Below, in pieces: positions 5,858-7,011 of a stretch of 7,011 nucleotides of DNA. Positions within the stretch are counted from its first letter, which is position 1. Each line of letters begins with the position of its first letter. The stretch lies in the NCBI GenBank assembly GCA_003223675.1, contig QHVW01000331.1:1-7011 (forward strand), written 5' to 3'. A program made the translations under genes and the position numbers. The notes under the pieces were generated by a model. It did not search any database and was not told the DNA's origin. It was given only the letters and a program-made list of their open reading frames with translations. The stretch comes from Acidobacteriota bacterium. GTDB lineage: Bacteria; Acidobacteriota; Thermoanaerobaculia; Multivoradales; UBA5704.

Positions 5858-6679
5858 ATGGCTGAGCCCACTGTCGCGGAGCCGACGACCGAGCAGCGCA
5901 CCCTGGTCCATTACGAGGTACGGGACGGGGTGGCCTACATCACGCTGGACGATCCCCCGGCCAACACCTACACCCACGAGATGATGCGCCAGCTCGACGA
6001 CGCCATCCTCAAGGCGCGCTTCGACAAGGACGTCTACGTGATCGTGGTCAAGGGCGAAGGGGACAAGTTCTTCTGCGCCGGCGCCAACATCAACATGCTG
6101 AAGTCGTCCGACCCGTACTTCAAGTACTACTTCTGCCTGCACGCCAACGAGACCTTGAACCGGCTGGAGCAGACCCCCAAGCTGGTCATCGCGGCCCTCG
6201 AGGGGCACACAGTGGGCGGCGGCCTGGAGATCGCCATGGCGGCGGACATCCTGATCGCCAAGAAGGGCTCCGGCAAGGTCGGTCTCCCCGAGGTGTCCCT
6301 GGGCGTGCTCCCGGGCACCGGCGGCACCCAGCGCCTGGCCCGCCGCGTGGGCAAGAGCCTGTCGATCGACCTCATGGTGACCGGCCGCCTGATCGACTTC
6401 GAGGAGGCGATGCGGATCGGCATCGTCAACTACATCTACGAGCCGGACAACTTCCTGGGCCAGATCCATGAATACGCCAAGCAGTTCTGCCCGCCGAACA
6501 AGGCGGCCAAGGCGGTGGGCCGGATCAAGCGCTCCGTGCAGTCCGGCGCCGAGGTCCCCTTCGAGAGCGGCCTCGCCATCGAGCGCGAGCTCCAGCAGCA
6601 GCTCTTCGAGAGCCCCGACGCCCGCGAGGGCCTCGATGCCTACATCTCGAAGCGGAAGCCGGAATTCCGGGGGTATTGA
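5858..6679 (+). CDS. Enoyl-CoA hydratase/isomerase (crotonase superfamily)
   Basis: A complete 273-residue cytoplasmic enzyme expected to hydrate trans-2-enoyl-CoA to 3-hydroxyacyl-CoA, or a close crotonase reaction. Crotonase landmarks: ITLDDPPANTY (28-38); oxyanion-hole segment FFCAGANINML (71-81); the second oxyanion and catalytic helix GHTVGGGLEIAMAADILIA (116-134) with Glu124; then GLPEVSLGVLPGTGGTQRLA (142-161) with Glu145; and the C-terminal SPDAREGLDAYISKRKPEF (252-270) typical of hydratases. Both glutamates of the hydratase dyad are present, 21 residues apart; in rat mitochondrial hydratase (144/164) they are 20 apart. ATG 5858 follows GAGAGGAG by six bases. A thiolase gene follows on the same strand, supporting a fatty- or aromatic-acid beta-oxidation role. 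Exact substrate cannot be assigned; other crotonases remain possible. Confidence 0.92.
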   Translation: MAEPTVAEPTTEQRTLVHYEVRDGVAYITLDDPPANTYTHEMMRQLDDAILKARFDKDVYVIVVKGEGDKFFCAGANINMLKSSDPYFKYYFCLHANETLNRLEQTPKLVIAALEGHTVGGGLEIAMAADILIAKKGSGKVGLPEVSLGVLPGTGGTQRLARRVGKSLSIDLMVTGRLIDFEEAMRIGIVNYIYEPDNFLGQIHEYAKQFCPPNKAAKAVGRIKRSVQSGAEVPFESGLAIERELQQQLFESPDAREGLDAYISKRKPEFRGY

Positions 6680-6687
6680 GGCTTTCT

Positions 6688-6720
6688 TTCCCCTCCAGGG
6701 GAATAGAGGTTTGTTTTCTT
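6688..6720 (+). terminator. Weak terminator-like hairpin after the hydratase gene
   Basis: TTCCCC (6688-6693), loop TCCA, GGGGAA (6698-6703), with a T-rich stretch TTGTTTTCTT at 6711-6720, seven bases after the stem. The stem is short and the T-run is displaced, so termination would at best be partial. Confidence 0.35.
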
Positions 6721-6721
6721 A

Positions 6722-6747
6722 GAGGGCGGGGCCGAGTCCCCGCCCTC
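6722..6747 (+). other. Strong stem-loop in the leader of the thiolase gene
   Basis: GAGGGCGGGG (6722-6731) pairs perfectly over 10 bp with CCCCGCCCTC (6738-6747) around loop CCGAGT. No T-run follows on either strand, so it is not a standard intrinsic terminator. It ends six bases before the AAAGGA ribosome-binding site of the thiolase and could protect or partition the two-gene mRNA. Confidence 0.6.
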
Positions 6748-6767
6748 GCCTTGAAAGGAACCACAGC

Positions 6768-7011
6768 TTGGCCAACGACCACGACATCGTCCTCGCCGCC
6801 CCCGTGCGTACCCCGATCGGCAAGTTCGGCGGCGTGTTGACCCCTTTGACGGCCGCCGACCTCGGCACCGCCGCCGCCCAGGCCGCGCTGGAGCGCGCCG
6901 GGCTCGATCCAACCCGCGTCGATCAGGTGATCTTCGGCCACGCCCGCCAGGCGGGCGGCGGCCCCAACACGGCGCGGCAGATCGCCTTCCGGGCCGGCGT
7001 CCCCGTGGACC
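6768..7011 (+). CDS. Thiolase (acetyl-CoA acetyltransferase family), 3'-truncated by the window
   Basis: The first 81 codons of a thiolase: DIVLAAPVRTPIGKFGGVL is the family's N-terminal strand and loop, followed by LGTAAAQAALERAGLDP and VDQVIFGHARQAGGGPNTAR, the conserved (V/I)(I/F)G...QAG.G.N.AR stretch. Thiolases cleave 3-ketoacyl-CoA to acetyl-CoA and a shortened acyl-CoA, or run in reverse to condense two acetyl-CoA. The catalytic Cys, near residue 90 in the family, lies just beyond the edge. The start is TTG 6768: AAAGGA (6754-6759) sits 8 bases before it, and family similarity begins four codons later; no in-frame ATG exists at the right position. With the upstream hydratase it suggests a beta-oxidation or acyl-CoA cassette. 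Degradative versus biosynthetic type cannot be decided from this part. Confidence 0.9.
   Translation, partial: MANDHDIVLAAPVRTPIGKFGGVLTPLTAADLGTAAAQAALERAGLDPTRVDQVIFGHARQAGGGPNTARQIAFRAGVPVD

Noticed and set aside
6688..6703. CCCCT/AGGGG at the hydratase end as a third PadR operator
   Set aside because: The arms are separated by 2 bases instead of 9 and lack the conserved GTC core; it reads better as a weak terminator stem.
1..7011. CRISPR arrays, tRNA or rRNA genes, insertion sequences, attachment sites
   Set aside because: No spaced repeats, no cloverleaf or rRNA-like stretches, no transposase or integrase motifs and no flanking terminal repeats were seen on either strand.

Overview
The window is strongly GC-rich and bacterial. 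The gene content points to Acidobacteriota: a PadR-type repressor directly upstream of a large duplicated FtsX/MacB-like permease without its own ATPase is the arrangement known as the 'Acidobacterial duplicated orphan permease' (ADOP). Gemmatimonadota and some other soil lineages also carry such permeases, so the phylum call is an inference. No rRNA, tRNA, CRISPR array, insertion sequence or phage gene is visible.

Layout, left to right. (1) Positions 3-1772 (+) hold one long exported-type protein gene that enters from the left edge. It has a single CxxCH haem-type motif and is split by an in-frame TAG at 444-446. The codons between that stop and the next ATG (480) still read as protein, so I treat the two pieces as one interrupted gene. 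It ends at a clear intrinsic terminator (1786-1820). (2) Convergent to it, 4491-1831 (-) is the ADOP permease, preceded by its PadR regulator at 4836-4504 (-). They form a two-gene operon with a 12-bp gap. (3) The 163-bp divergent region 4837-4999 holds a sigma70-like promoter for padR and two near-identical 19-bp inverted repeats, CCCCTAA-N3-GTC-N-AGGGG. One covers the -35 box and the other the predicted start site and ribosome-binding site, which looks like an autorepressor operator pair. (4) On the other side, 5000-5725 (+) is a Uma2-family PD-(D/E)XK nuclease-like protein with a coiled-coil tail partly made of a 21-bp repeat. (5) A 132-bp gap contains three consecutive inverted repeats and a weak promoter candidate. 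(6) 5858-6679 (+) is an enoyl-CoA hydratase/isomerase, followed after two hairpins by the first 81 codons of a thiolase that starts at TTG 6768 and runs off the right edge.

The hydratase and thiolase are probably a beta-oxidation-type pair. PadR and ADOP form a regulated membrane-transport unit. Uma2 and the CxxCH protein have no evident functional link to either. The observations most worth following are the internal amber codon (every complete gene here ends in TGA) and the paired operator in front of padR. I did not find evidence of a novel multi-gene defence or mobile system.
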